DNA from: Prevotella sp.
GTDB taxonomy: Bacteria > Bacteroidota > Bacteroidia > Bacteroidales > Bacteroidaceae
Reading direction: 5' to 3'
DNA length: 40,983 nt
Assembly (NCBI GenBank): GCA_017428805.1
Contig: JAFRQC010000037.1
Location: forward strand, 1-40,983
Positions 1-8,048 of the stretch are shown here, one piece after another. The notes under the pieces were generated by a model. It did not search any database, was not told the DNA's origin, and saw nothing but the letters and a program-made list of their open reading frames with translations. The stretch's first letter is position 1. The number at the start of each line of letters is the position of its first letter. The position numbers and the translations under genes are program-made.

Positions 1-2
1 TC

Positions 3-98
3 TCTGCGCTGGAGAAGATCACTCTCAGGGAACTCATCACCAAACCACGTGACTCTGTCAATATCAATCAATCTGTCAAAGAACTCACTCTATTTTGA
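3..98 (+). CDS. C-terminal end of an unknown protein (cut by window start)
   Basis: An open frame runs from the first bases to a TGA at 96-98 and gives 31 residues, ending in KELTLF. It is in the same direction as the mannan operon but about 200 bp away, with a separate promoter in between. I do not recognise the fragment and it is too short for a domain call. It may belong to the end of a real gene, but a chance open frame cannot be excluded. Confidence 0.35.
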   Translation, partial: SALEKITLRELITKPRDSVNINQSVKELTLF

Positions 99-165
99 AT
101 ATTTATACCTAACGCGATTTTATCGCATCAGTAGTATTTTAATTTAAAAACTATTTTCCAAAAGC

Positions 166-208
166 CTTAATGACCTTAATGACTAATGACTAAAATGACT
201 AAAATGAC
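166..208. repeat. Tandem repeat of a 7-9 bp unit (CTTAATGAC / TAAAATGAC)
   Basis: Five head-to-tail units are visible: CTTAATGAC twice, TAATGAC once, TAAAATGAC twice. The repeat lies in the otherwise AT-rich gap of about 200 bp between the first fragment and the mannanase gene, about 60 bp upstream of the promoter -33 element. The rest of the gap (99-165 and 209-267) shows only a weak 5-bp hairpin at 114-126. The unit CTTAATGAC also appears near 28186. Confidence 0.7.
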
Positions 209-267
209 TGCCAAATTCGGTTTGGGGAAACATTGTGCGAATTCTTTGCATTTTCTTTAGAAAACAT

Positions 268-298
268 TTGGCGGATTCGATTATTTTTTGTACCTTTG
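268..298 (+). promoter_or_regulatory. Bacteroidetes-type promoter of the mannan operon
   Basis: TTG at 268-270, then 20 bp, then TACCTTTG at 291-298. This matches the -33/-7 pattern of the main Bacteroidetes sigma factor. Transcription should start around 302-305, on top of the ATG at 303 of the GH5 gene, so the transcript may have almost no 5' leader. Confidence 0.75.
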
Positions 299-302
299 CA
301 GC

Positions 303-1625
303 ATGATACAGAAAATTATAAATATTGCAATTAAGAGCCTCGTGATGCTCGTGATGGCGGCGGTAATCACTGCCTGCGGTCAGACTGTGAAAGAGTCGGT
401 CAATCCTTTCGTAACTGTGCAGAATGGCCATTTCGTGAAGGACGGTAAACCTTATTATTATGTGGGTACGAACTTCTGGTATGGGGCTATCCTGGGCTCG
501 GAAGGGCAGGGTGGTGACCGTGAGCGGCTTGCCAAGGAACTTGATCTGCTGAAGTCTCAGGGCATCGACAACCTGCGTATCCTCGTGGGTTCAGATGGTG
601 AACGTGGCGTGAAGACGAAGGTTGAACCAACCTTGCAGATCGCACCTGGTGTGTATAATGATACGATACTGGCAGGTTTGGATTACCTGCTTCAGGAGAT
701 GGGCAAGCGTGATATGGTGGCTGTGCTCTACCTGAACAACTCCTGGGAGTGGAGCGGCGGCTACGGCTTCTATCTCGAGCAGGCCGGCGCAGGCAAGCAG
801 CCGAGACCGGACGATGTCGGTTATCCTGCCTTTATGAACGCGATGGCGCAGTATGCCACGAACGAGAAGGCCCACGAGCTGTTCTACGACTACGTGCGCT
901 TCATCATCGGGCGGACTAACCAATATACGGGCAAGGCCTATAAGGACGATCCAGCCATTATGTCCTGGCAGATCGGCAACGAGCCGCGTGCGTTCTCTAA
1001 AGAAGCACTGCCTGCTTTCGAGAAATGGATTGCCGAGGCTGCGAAGCTCATCCGTGAGCTTGACCCGAACCATCTGATCTCCATCGGTTCGGAGGGCGCC
1101 TGGGGCTGCGAGGGTGACTTCGACTGCTGGGAGCGCATCACGGCCGACGAGAACATCGGCTATGCCAATATCCACCTGTGGCCTTACAACTGGGGCTGGG
1201 CGAAGGCCGACTCGCTGATCGAGAACCTGCCGCGGGCAAAGACGAACACGAAGGAGTATATCGACCGTCATCTCGACATCTGCGCGAAGATCAAGAAACC
1301 GTTGGTGATGGAGGAATTCGGCTATCCGAGAGACGGTTTCCAGTTCGCCCTCGGCACGCCGACGCAGGGTAGGGACGGTTTCTACGAGTACGTCTTCTCC
1401 TTAGTGGCTGACAACGCTGAGAACGGCGGTTACTTTGCCGGATGCAACTTCTGGGGATGGGGCGGACTTGCCCAACCCAAGCACGAGCAGTGGCAGGTGG
1501 GCGACGACTATACGGGCGACCCAGCCCAGGAGGCTCAAGGACTGAACTCGGTGTTCGCCAACGACTCGACGACACTGCAGGTGATCCGCTCTCAGGTGGA
1601 CCGTATGAGCAGATTGACGAAATAG
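303..1625 (+). CDS. GH5 (subfamily 7-like) endo-beta-1,4-mannanase lipoprotein
   Basis: Predicted to cut the beta-1,4-mannan backbone outside the inner membrane. The 440-residue protein starts with a lipoprotein signal with lipobox ITAC and Cys25, so it is probably anchored in the outer membrane. The TIM-barrel catalytic part has the GH5 motifs: acid/base Glu227 in QIGNEPR, an aromatic strand IHLWPYNWGW typical of GH5_7 mannanases, and the nucleophile in VMEEFGYPRD (Glu337/338; the residue before FG is the usual one). I chose the ATG at 303 because it gives a clean signal peptide; upstream in-frame TTG codons overlap the promoter. It is the first gene of the mannan operon; an acetyl esterase and a GH26 enzyme follow. 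Family call is firm, exact substrate (mannan, gluco- or galactomannan) is inferred. Confidence 0.9.
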   Translation: MIQKIINIAIKSLVMLVMAAVITACGQTVKESVNPFVTVQNGHFVKDGKPYYYVGTNFWYGAILGSEGQGGDRERLAKELDLLKSQGIDNLRILVGSDGERGVKTKVEPTLQIAPGVYNDTILAGLDYLLQEMGKRDMVAVLYLNNSWEWSGGYGFYLEQAGAGKQPRPDDVGYPAFMNAMAQYATNEKAHELFYDYVRFIIGRTNQYTGKAYKDDPAIMSWQIGNEPRAFSKEALPAFEKWIAEAAKLIRELDPNHLISIGSEGAWGCEGDFDCWERITADENIGYANIHLWPYNWGWAKADSLIENLPRAKTNTKEYIDRHLDICAKIKKPLVMEEFGYPRDGFQFALGTPTQGRDGFYEYVFSLVADNAENGGYFAGCNFWGWGGLAQPKHEQWQVGDDYTGDPAQEAQGLNSVFANDSTTLQVIRSQVDRMSRLTK

Positions 1626-1672
1626 TATCATCATTGGGCAAAAGAAAGTACGGGTGTTTGCGGGAATTGTCG

Positions 1673-1680
1673 TACCTTTG
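1673..1680 (+). promoter_or_regulatory. Possible internal promoter (-7 element TACCTTTG)
   Basis: A perfect TACCTTTG lies 30 bp before the ATG of the esterase gene, in the 85-bp gap after the GH5 gene. A good TTG at the right distance is not seen, so the -33 side is weak. If active it would let the distal five genes be made independently of the GH5 enzyme. Confidence 0.45.
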
Positions 1681-1710
1681 CACCGCAATTTGAAGTCAAC
1701 TAAAAGCAAA

Positions 1711-2997
1711 ATGAAAAGACTACTATCAATGATCCTCTGTGTGATGGCGTTCTCGACGCTGTCGGCACAGATTCGCGGCTCTGAAATCCAGGTGCTCGTG
1801 CAGCCAGACCATCAGGACTGGACGTACAAGACGGGTGAGAAGGCCACGTTCACCGTCAGCGTGCTGAAGTCGGGTACGCTGGTGGACAACGTGAGCATTG
1901 ACCTCGCCGCAGGCCCTGAGATGTATCAGGACGTGAAGAAACAGACCGTACTGAAAGACGGGACGACGAAGTTGACAGGTACGATGAAGCAGCCCGGCTT
2001 CTACCGTGTGGACGTGACCGCCCACGTGGATGGCAAGGACTACAAGGGTGCCTGTGGAGCTGCGTTCTCCCCTGAGCTGTTGCAGCCGTCGACGGTGATG
2101 CCCAAGGACTTCTCGGAGTTCTGGCAGGGTGTCATCAGCGAGGCCCGCAAGACCCCTCTCGAACCCACGAAGCGACTGTTGCCCGAGCGTTGCACGAAGG
2201 ATGTGAACGTGTATGAGGTGTCGTTTCAGAACCTGCAGTCGAACTACCGTACCTATGGCATCCTCTGCGTGCCGGTGAAGGAAGGCAAGTATCCAGCACT
2301 GTTGCGTGTGCCTGGAGCCGGTGTGAGACCTTACGGCGGCGACATCTGGACGGCTACCCAGGGCGCTATCACGCTGGAGATCGGCATTCACGGCATCCCT
2401 GTGACGATGGAGCAGAAGGTGTACGACGATGTGTTCAACGGTGCCCTGATGGGCTACTGGGAGTTTAATATGGACTCGCGCGACAAACATTATTATAAGC
2501 GCGTGATCGTCGGTTGTATCCGTGCCCTCGACTATATCCAGGAGTTCACGCCCTGGAACGGAAAGGAACTGGGTGTGACGGGTTCGTCGCAGGGTGGATT
2601 CCTTTCACTCGCGACGGCTGGTCTCGACAAGCGCATCACCTATTATGCTCCTGTGCACGCCGCCTGCTGCGACCATACGAACTCGTTGAAAGGCATCGCC
2701 TGTGGCTGGCCGCACTACTTCTATAATAATAAAGGTGTAGGTCAGGAGAAGCAGATCGAAACCTCGCGCTATTATGACGGCATCAACTTTGCCCGGCTGA
2801 TCACAGACCAGCAGGCAGGATGGTTCTCTTTCGGCTATAACGACGACGTGGTGCCTCCCACCACCGCCTGGGCGACGTACAACACGGTGAAGGGTCCGAA
2901 GCAGATCTCACCCTATCAAGCTACCTGGCACTTCTGGTTCCAGGAGCAGTGGGACGAATGGGAGAACTGGCTGCTCAAGCAGATGAAACTAAGATAA
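1711..2997 (+). CDS. Secreted acetyl (xylan) esterase, CE7/AXE1-like alpha/beta hydrolase
   Basis: Likely removes acetyl groups from acetylated mannan or its oligosaccharides so that the mannanases can act. The 428-residue protein has a signal peptide (MKRLLSMILCVMAFSTLSAQ), an all-beta N-terminal region up to about residue 120, and an AXE1-type alpha/beta hydrolase domain. The nucleophile elbow is GVTGSSQGG with Ser293; a late Asp in YNDDVVP and a His in TWHFWFQEQW would complete the triad. The ATG at 1711 is chosen because the signal peptide starts there. It sits between two mannanases, which is the main reason to link it to mannan rather than xylan or cephalosporin-type esters. Family confident, substrate inferred. 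Confidence 0.85.
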   Translation: MKRLLSMILCVMAFSTLSAQIRGSEIQVLVQPDHQDWTYKTGEKATFTVSVLKSGTLVDNVSIDLAAGPEMYQDVKKQTVLKDGTTKLTGTMKQPGFYRVDVTAHVDGKDYKGACGAAFSPELLQPSTVMPKDFSEFWQGVISEARKTPLEPTKRLLPERCTKDVNVYEVSFQNLQSNYRTYGILCVPVKEGKYPALLRVPGAGVRPYGGDIWTATQGAITLEIGIHGIPVTMEQKVYDDVFNGALMGYWEFNMDSRDKHYYKRVIVGCIRALDYIQEFTPWNGKELGVTGSSQGGFLSLATAGLDKRITYYAPVHAACCDHTNSLKGIACGWPHYFYNNKGVGQEKQIETSRYYDGINFARLITDQQAGWFSFGYNDDVVPPTTAWATYNTVKGPKQISPYQATWHFWFQEQWDEWENWLLKQMKLR

Positions 2998-3029
2998 AAT
3001 CAGATTACTCAGAATACTCAGAAATAATT

Positions 3030-4145
3030 ATGAATAAGATTATTGCAATGGCAATCGCGGCAATAGCAATCGCCGCCTGCACAACACCAAAACAGGCTGA
3101 ACCGGAGAAGACGGTGGCACAGCAGTTGATGGAGCGCCTCGATACGCTTCGTAATAAAGGATATATGTTCGGCCATCAGGACGATCCGTTCTATGGTCTG
3201 ACCTGGGACTACGACCAGGACTCCAGCGATGTGAAAAACGTCTGTGGCGACTGGCCCGCCGTGATGGGCTTTGAGCTCGGCGGCATTGAGATGGGCGACG
3301 CCAAGAACCTCGACAGCGTGCCTTTCACCCGTATGCGTGAAGAGATCATCAAGCACTATGAGCGTGGTGGTATTATTACCATCAGCTGGCATCCCCGTAA
3401 TCCACTGACAACCATTCCCGGCGGTGGTCTGGCTGGTCAGAAGTTCCCTGAGGGAACGGCCTGGGACATCAGCGACACGACTGTTGTGAAGAATGTGCTG
3501 GTGGGCGGTTCCCACGAGAAGGCATTCCTGATGTGGATGCGTCGTGTGGGTGATTTCCTTGAGACGTTGAAGACCGCCGATGGTCAAAAAGTGCCCATTA
3601 TCTTCCGTCCTTGGCACGAGAACACTGGTTCTTGGTTCTGGTGGGGAGAAAGGCTCTGTACGGCAGACGAGTATAAAGGACTGTGGAACCTGTTGCAGGA
3701 CTACCTGAACGGTCGTGGTTTCGACAACCTGCTCTGGGCCTACTCGCCCGGTATGGCTGCCAACCTCGACAAGGCGAAATATCTGGAGCGCTATCCTGGC
3801 GACGACCGTGTGTCGCTCGTGGGTATCGACGGTTATCAGTGGGGCTCCAAGGAGGACTTTGTGGCACAGTTGGATGCCAACCTTGCTATGCTGACGAAGT
3901 TTGCTGCCGATCGTGGTAAGATCGCGGCTCTGACGGAGTGCGGACTGAAGAACCTCACGGACTCTACGTGGTGGACCTCGACGCTTACCCCTGTGCTCGA
4001 CAAGTATGCCATCAGCTACTTCCTCGTTTGGCGTAACTACAAGGAGGAGTGGTTCGGCCCCTCGCCCGCAAAGCCCGACGCACCTTATTTTAAAGAGATG
4101 TATAACAAGAAGAATGTGCTTTTCCTGAAGGAGATCACAGATTAA
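3030..4145 (+). CDS. GH26 beta-mannanase / mannobiose-releasing enzyme, lipoprotein
   Basis: Hydrolyses beta-1,4-mannan. In Bacteroides the GH26 enzyme linked to GH130 and the epimerase releases mannobiose from chain ends, and the same role is likely here. The 371-residue protein has a lipoprotein signal (AIAAC, Cys17) and the GH26 pattern: FGHQDDPFYG near the N-terminus, acid/base Glu197 in RPWHENTGSWFWWG and nucleophile Glu303 in ALTECGLKN. The ATG at 3030 gives the signal peptide; longer in-frame starts overlap the esterase gene. Only 32 bp separate it from the esterase and 18 bp from the GH130 gene, so it is co-transcribed. Endo or exo mode cannot be decided from sequence. Confidence 0.92.
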   Translation: MNKIIAMAIAAIAIAACTTPKQAEPEKTVAQQLMERLDTLRNKGYMFGHQDDPFYGLTWDYDQDSSDVKNVCGDWPAVMGFELGGIEMGDAKNLDSVPFTRMREEIIKHYERGGIITISWHPRNPLTTIPGGGLAGQKFPEGTAWDISDTTVVKNVLVGGSHEKAFLMWMRRVGDFLETLKTADGQKVPIIFRPWHENTGSWFWWGERLCTADEYKGLWNLLQDYLNGRGFDNLLWAYSPGMAANLDKAKYLERYPGDDRVSLVGIDGYQWGSKEDFVAQLDANLAMLTKFAADRGKIAALTECGLKNLTDSTWWTSTLTPVLDKYAISYFLVWRNYKEEWFGPSPAKPDAPYFKEMYNKKNVLFLKEITD

Positions 4146-4163
4146 TCAATCGTCAATAATATC

Positions 4164-5333
4164 ATGTCAGAATTTGAACAGAAAGTGGCAGCCCTGCGCA
4201 AACATCATGAGGAGCTGCTGAGCCGTAAGAACGAACCCGTAGAGTGGGGTAACGGCATTTATGAGAAGTATAAGTATCCAGTGGTGACGGCTGCTCACGT
4301 GCCTCTGGAGTGGAAATATGATTTCAATGAGCAGGACAACCCCTACCTGATGCAGCGCATTATGTGCAACGCCACACTGAACTCAGGTGCTATCAAATGG
4401 CAAGGTAAGTACGTGCTCGTCGTCCGTGTGGAGGGCGCAGACCGTAAGAGCTTTTTCGCTGTGGCTGAGTCGCCCAACGGCATCGACAACTTCCGTTTCT
4501 GGGACGAGCCGATCACGATGCCCGACGATGTGATTCCTGCCACAAATATCTATGACATGCGCATCACGCTGCACGAGGACGGCTGGATCTATGGTGTGTT
4601 CTGTGCCGAGCGTCACGACGACTCTCAGCCGGGAAATCTCTCTGCAGCTACTGCCACCGCTGCCATCGCCCGTACAAAGGATCTGAAGACCTGGTATCGT
4701 CTGCCTGACTTGAAGACCAAGTCGCAGCAGCGTAACGTCGTGCTGCATCCTGAGTTCGTCGATGGCAAGTACGCCTTCTATACCCGTCCGCAGGACGGTT
4801 TCATCGACACAGGTTCAGGCGGTGGTATTGGCTGGGCACTCGTCGATGACATCACCCACGCAGAGGTGAAGGAGGAGAAGATTATCAACGCCCGTCACTA
4901 TCACACCATCACGGAGGTGAAGAACGGTGAGGGGCCGCACCCCATCAAGACAAAGAAGGGCTGGCTGCATCTGGCTCATGGCGTACGTGCCACAGCTGAC
5001 GGCCTGCGCTATGTGCTCTATATGTATATGACGGCGCTGGACGATCCCACGAAGGTGATTGCACAGCCGGGCGGTTACTTCCTTGTGCCTGAGGGTGACG
5101 AGTATCTGGGCGACGTGATGAATGTGGCCTTCGCCAACGGCTGGATCGCCGACGAGGACGGCAAGGTGTTCATCTACTACGCTTCGGCAGACACGCGCAT
5201 GCATGTTGCGACATCGACCATCGACAGGCTCATCGACTACTGTATGAACACGCCTGAGGACGGCCTGACCACTGCCGCCAGCGTAGAGGCCATCAAGCGC
5301 CTTGTGGCCAAGAACCGCGCCAACAAATCGTAA
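4164..5333 (+). CDS. 4-O-beta-D-mannosyl-D-glucose phosphorylase (GH130)
   Basis: Cytoplasmic enzyme that splits mannosyl-beta-1,4-glucose with phosphate into mannose 1-phosphate and glucose, saving ATP. It has 389 residues without a signal peptide and the GH130_1 pattern of a five-bladed propeller. The proposed acid Asp131 lies in NIYDMRITLHEDGWIYG, the same number as described for the B. fragilis enzyme; the phosphate-binding basic residues fit RNVVLHPEFVDGKYAFYTRPQ. It lies between the GH26 mannanase and the sugar importer, with the 2-epimerase two genes on, which is the full known B. fragilis mannan pathway. Annotation is supported by both sequence and context. Confidence 0.93.
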   Translation: MSEFEQKVAALRKHHEELLSRKNEPVEWGNGIYEKYKYPVVTAAHVPLEWKYDFNEQDNPYLMQRIMCNATLNSGAIKWQGKYVLVVRVEGADRKSFFAVAESPNGIDNFRFWDEPITMPDDVIPATNIYDMRITLHEDGWIYGVFCAERHDDSQPGNLSAATATAAIARTKDLKTWYRLPDLKTKSQQRNVVLHPEFVDGKYAFYTRPQDGFIDTGSGGGIGWALVDDITHAEVKEEKIINARHYHTITEVKNGEGPHPIKTKKGWLHLAHGVRATADGLRYVLYMYMTALDDPTKVIAQPGGYFLVPEGDEYLGDVMNVAFANGWIADEDGKVFIYYASADTRMHVATSTIDRLIDYCMNTPEDGLTTAASVEAIKRLVAKNRANKS

Positions 5334-5359
5334 ATAATAAATCGTAAATTACATAATCT

Positions 5360-6757
5360 ATGGCAAAGACTAAATTAATCGAAAAGATCGGTTACGGCTT
5401 CGGTGATATGTCGTCATCGACTTTTTGGAAGGTGTTCTCTTACTATCTTCCAATCTTCTATTCAAACATCTTCGGCCTCTCGCTGATTGATGCAGGTGTG
5501 CTCGTGCTCGTCACACGTATTTGGGACGCTGTCTCCGATCCGATGATGGGTATCATTGCCGACCGTACCAACACGAAATGGGGTAAGTATCGTCCTTATC
5601 TGCTCTGGGTGGCACCGTTCTTCTCCATCTGTGGTATCCTCTTGTTTACCACACCCGACTGGGACTACGGCGCAAAACTCATTTGGGCATACATCACCTA
5701 CATCATGATGATGACTGTCTATACGGGTATTAACGTGCCCTATGGTGCTATGCTTGGTGTGATGACAGACGATACAAACGAGAAGACAGTGTTTTCCTCG
5801 TTCCGTATGTTCTTTGCCTATGGCGGCTCATTTCTCGCTCTGTTCCTTTGGGAACCCTTGACCAACAGACTGGGTGGCTATAAGTCGCCTGAGGGCTGGT
5901 TCTGGGCAATGTGCGTCATCGCCACAGCCTGCTTTGTGATGTTCATCCTCTGCTTCCTGCTGACGAAGGAACATCTGAAGACGTTATCGACGGTGAGTGT
6001 GGGTAGCGACTTCAAGTCGTTGCTGTCTAACAAGCCTTGGTGGCTGCTCATCGGTGCAGCATTGTGCTCTAACCTGTTCAACACGGTGCGTGGTGCAACG
6101 GTGGCTTACTTCTTCCTCGACATCATCGGTCCGGACGTGCAGCTGACCATCTTCGGTCTGATGTTCCTTTTCTATTCAGGTCTGTTCCTGGGTATCGGTG
6201 AGGTGGCCAATATGGCTGGTGTGGCACTTTGTGTGCCCATCGCCCAGAAGTTGGGTAAGAAATCTACCTTTATCCTGGTGAATGCCGCACTGGTGGTGTT
6301 CAGCATCATCTTCTTCTTTGTACCTTGCACGTCTGAGGGTTTCTGGATGATGCTGATTCTGCAGGTAATCATCTCTATCTTCACGGGTATTATGTCGCCG
6401 CTGATCTGGAGTATGTATGCTGACGTGAGCGACTATGCTGAGTTGAAGTACAATACCGCCTCTACGGGTCTGATTTTCTCGTCGGCCTCAATGGCTCAGA
6501 AGTTCGGTGGTGCCATCGGTGGTGCTGCTGTGTTGTGGCTCCTCTCCGGTTTCGGCTATATCACGGATGCTGCCCAGTTGGAGGCAGGTGTCGTACAGCC
6601 TGATAGTGCGCTGATGGTGCTGCGCTGGCTGATGAGCTTCATCCCGGCTATGGTGGCTGGTCTGGCTATCATCGTGGTGTGGTTCTATCCGCTGACCACC
6701 AAGCGTGTGGAGGAGATCAACGCCAAGTTGAAGAAAGCACGTGAGTTTGACGTATAA
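5360..6757 (+). CDS. GPH-family sugar:cation symporter, probable mannobiose importer
   Basis: Inner-membrane symporter of the glycoside-pentoside-hexuronide family, 465 residues with about twelve hydrophobic segments. The family signature is clear in the first loop region: TRIWDAVSDPMMGIIADRT followed by KWGKYRPYLLW. Its place between the GH130 phosphorylase (26 bp upstream) and the epimerase (7 bp downstream) makes mannobiose or another short manno-oligosaccharide the likely cargo; the equivalent gene in B. fragilis has this role. Whether the coupling ion is Na+ or H+ cannot be read from the sequence. Confidence 0.88.
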   Translation: MAKTKLIEKIGYGFGDMSSSTFWKVFSYYLPIFYSNIFGLSLIDAGVLVLVTRIWDAVSDPMMGIIADRTNTKWGKYRPYLLWVAPFFSICGILLFTTPDWDYGAKLIWAYITYIMMMTVYTGINVPYGAMLGVMTDDTNEKTVFSSFRMFFAYGGSFLALFLWEPLTNRLGGYKSPEGWFWAMCVIATACFVMFILCFLLTKEHLKTLSTVSVGSDFKSLLSNKPWWLLIGAALCSNLFNTVRGATVAYFFLDIIGPDVQLTIFGLMFLFYSGLFLGIGEVANMAGVALCVPIAQKLGKKSTFILVNAALVVFSIIFFFVPCTSEGFWMMLILQVIISIFTGIMSPLIWSMYADVSDYAELKYNTASTGLIFSSASMAQKFGGAIGGAAVLWLLSGFGYITDAAQLEAGVVQPDSALMVLRWLMSFIPAMVAGLAIIVVWFYPLTTKRVEEINAKLKKAREFDV

Positions 6758-6764
6758 CACATAG

Positions 6765-8048
6765 ATGATGACAGTTAAGACAATGAGACAGGAGATGCAG
6801 GATGTGTTGGAAAACAACATCCTGCATTTCTGGCAGACCAAGATGGTCGACCATGAGAATGGTGGCTTCTATGGCCGTATTGACGGCCATGAGATATTAC
6901 ATCCCGAGGCTGAGAAGGGTGCCATCCTGAATGCCCGTATCCTCTGGACATTCTCTGCTGCCTATCGGGTGATGAAGAAACCTGAGTATCTGGAGACGGC
7001 GACCTACGCTAAAGAGTATTTCATCGAACATTTCCTCGACAAGGAGTACGGAGGCGTGTATTGGAGCGTGGACTCCAAAGGTCAGCCCCTGAACACCCGT
7101 AAGCAGTTCTATGCCATCGGCTTCGCTATCTACGGACTCTCTGAATATGCTCGTGCTACAGGCGACAGGGAGGCTCTCGACTATGCGCTGCAGCTCTATG
7201 ATTGCATTGAGGAGCATGCATTGGACCGTGAGCAGAACGGCTATATTGAGGCAACGGCACGCGACTGGCAGCCTATCGCTGATATGCGTCTCTCTGTACT
7301 TGATGCGAACTTCCCCAAATCACAGAACACTCATCTACACATCATAGAACCCTATACGAATCTGCTGCGATGCTTGCAAGAGATGCATGCTCAGGAGTCG
7401 TGTGACTATGTGCCTGTGCTTGGGTCGGTGCTCCCCATCGGCGTAAGTGTACCTATGGAGACGATGATCAGCGTTGAGGCTTCATTGCGTAACCTGATTG
7501 ATATCTTCACGGATAGGATCCTGAATCCTGAGACGCATCACCTCGACCTCTTCTTTGAGATGGACTGGACACGTGGCGCTGGACATCTGGAGAGCTATGG
7601 ACATGATATCGAATGTTCCTGGCTGATGCATGAGGCTGCCCTTGTGTTGGGTGATGAGAAGGTATTGAGGAAGGTGGAGGACATCGTACGCATTGTGGCG
7701 AAGGCTTCTGAGAAGGGCCTGCGTCCTGACGGGTCGATGATCCATGAGGCCAACTTGGACACTGGTCATGTGGATGATGACCTTCACTGGTGGGTACAGG
7801 CTGAGAACGTTGTGGGATGGTTCAATCTCTGGCAGCACTTCGGCGACGAAGAGGCCTATGAGCGGGCAGAACGTTGTTGGACGTATATCAAGGAACAGCT
7901 GATCGACTGGGAGAATGGTGAGTGGCACTGGAGCCGTCGGCCTGACGGATCACTGAATCTCGACGATGATAAGGCTGGATTCTGGAAGTGTCCTTATCAC
8001 AACAGTCGTATGTGTCTGGAAATCATAGAAAGGACGGAGGCTATGTAG
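6765..8048 (+). CDS. Cellobiose/mannobiose 2-epimerase (AGE family)
   Basis: Converts mannobiose to mannosylglucose by epimerising C2 of the reducing sugar, which makes the substrate of the neighbouring GH130 phosphorylase. The 427-residue cytoplasmic protein has the (alpha/alpha)6-barrel motifs of the N-acylglucosamine/cellobiose 2-epimerase family: ENGGFYGRIDG, KGAILNARILWTFSAAY, NTHLHIIEPYTNLLR, GHDIECSW (His280) and KCPYHNSRMCLEI (His412), the last two matching the catalytic histidine pair. In-frame ATGs at 6765, 6768 and 6783 are possible starts; the first is kept because of the 7-bp operon spacing. Its last 8 bp overlap the end of the convergent AsmA-like gene. Confidence 0.92.
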   Translation: MMTVKTMRQEMQDVLENNILHFWQTKMVDHENGGFYGRIDGHEILHPEAEKGAILNARILWTFSAAYRVMKKPEYLETATYAKEYFIEHFLDKEYGGVYWSVDSKGQPLNTRKQFYAIGFAIYGLSEYARATGDREALDYALQLYDCIEEHALDREQNGYIEATARDWQPIADMRLSVLDANFPKSQNTHLHIIEPYTNLLRCLQEMHAQESCDYVPVLGSVLPIGVSVPMETMISVEASLRNLIDIFTDRILNPETHHLDLFFEMDWTRGAGHLESYGHDIECSWLMHEAALVLGDEKVLRKVEDIVRIVAKASEKGLRPDGSMIHEANLDTGHVDDDLHWWVQAENVVGWFNLWQHFGDEEAYERAERCWTYIKEQLIDWENGEWHWSRRPDGSLNLDDDKAGFWKCPYHNSRMCLEIIERTEAM

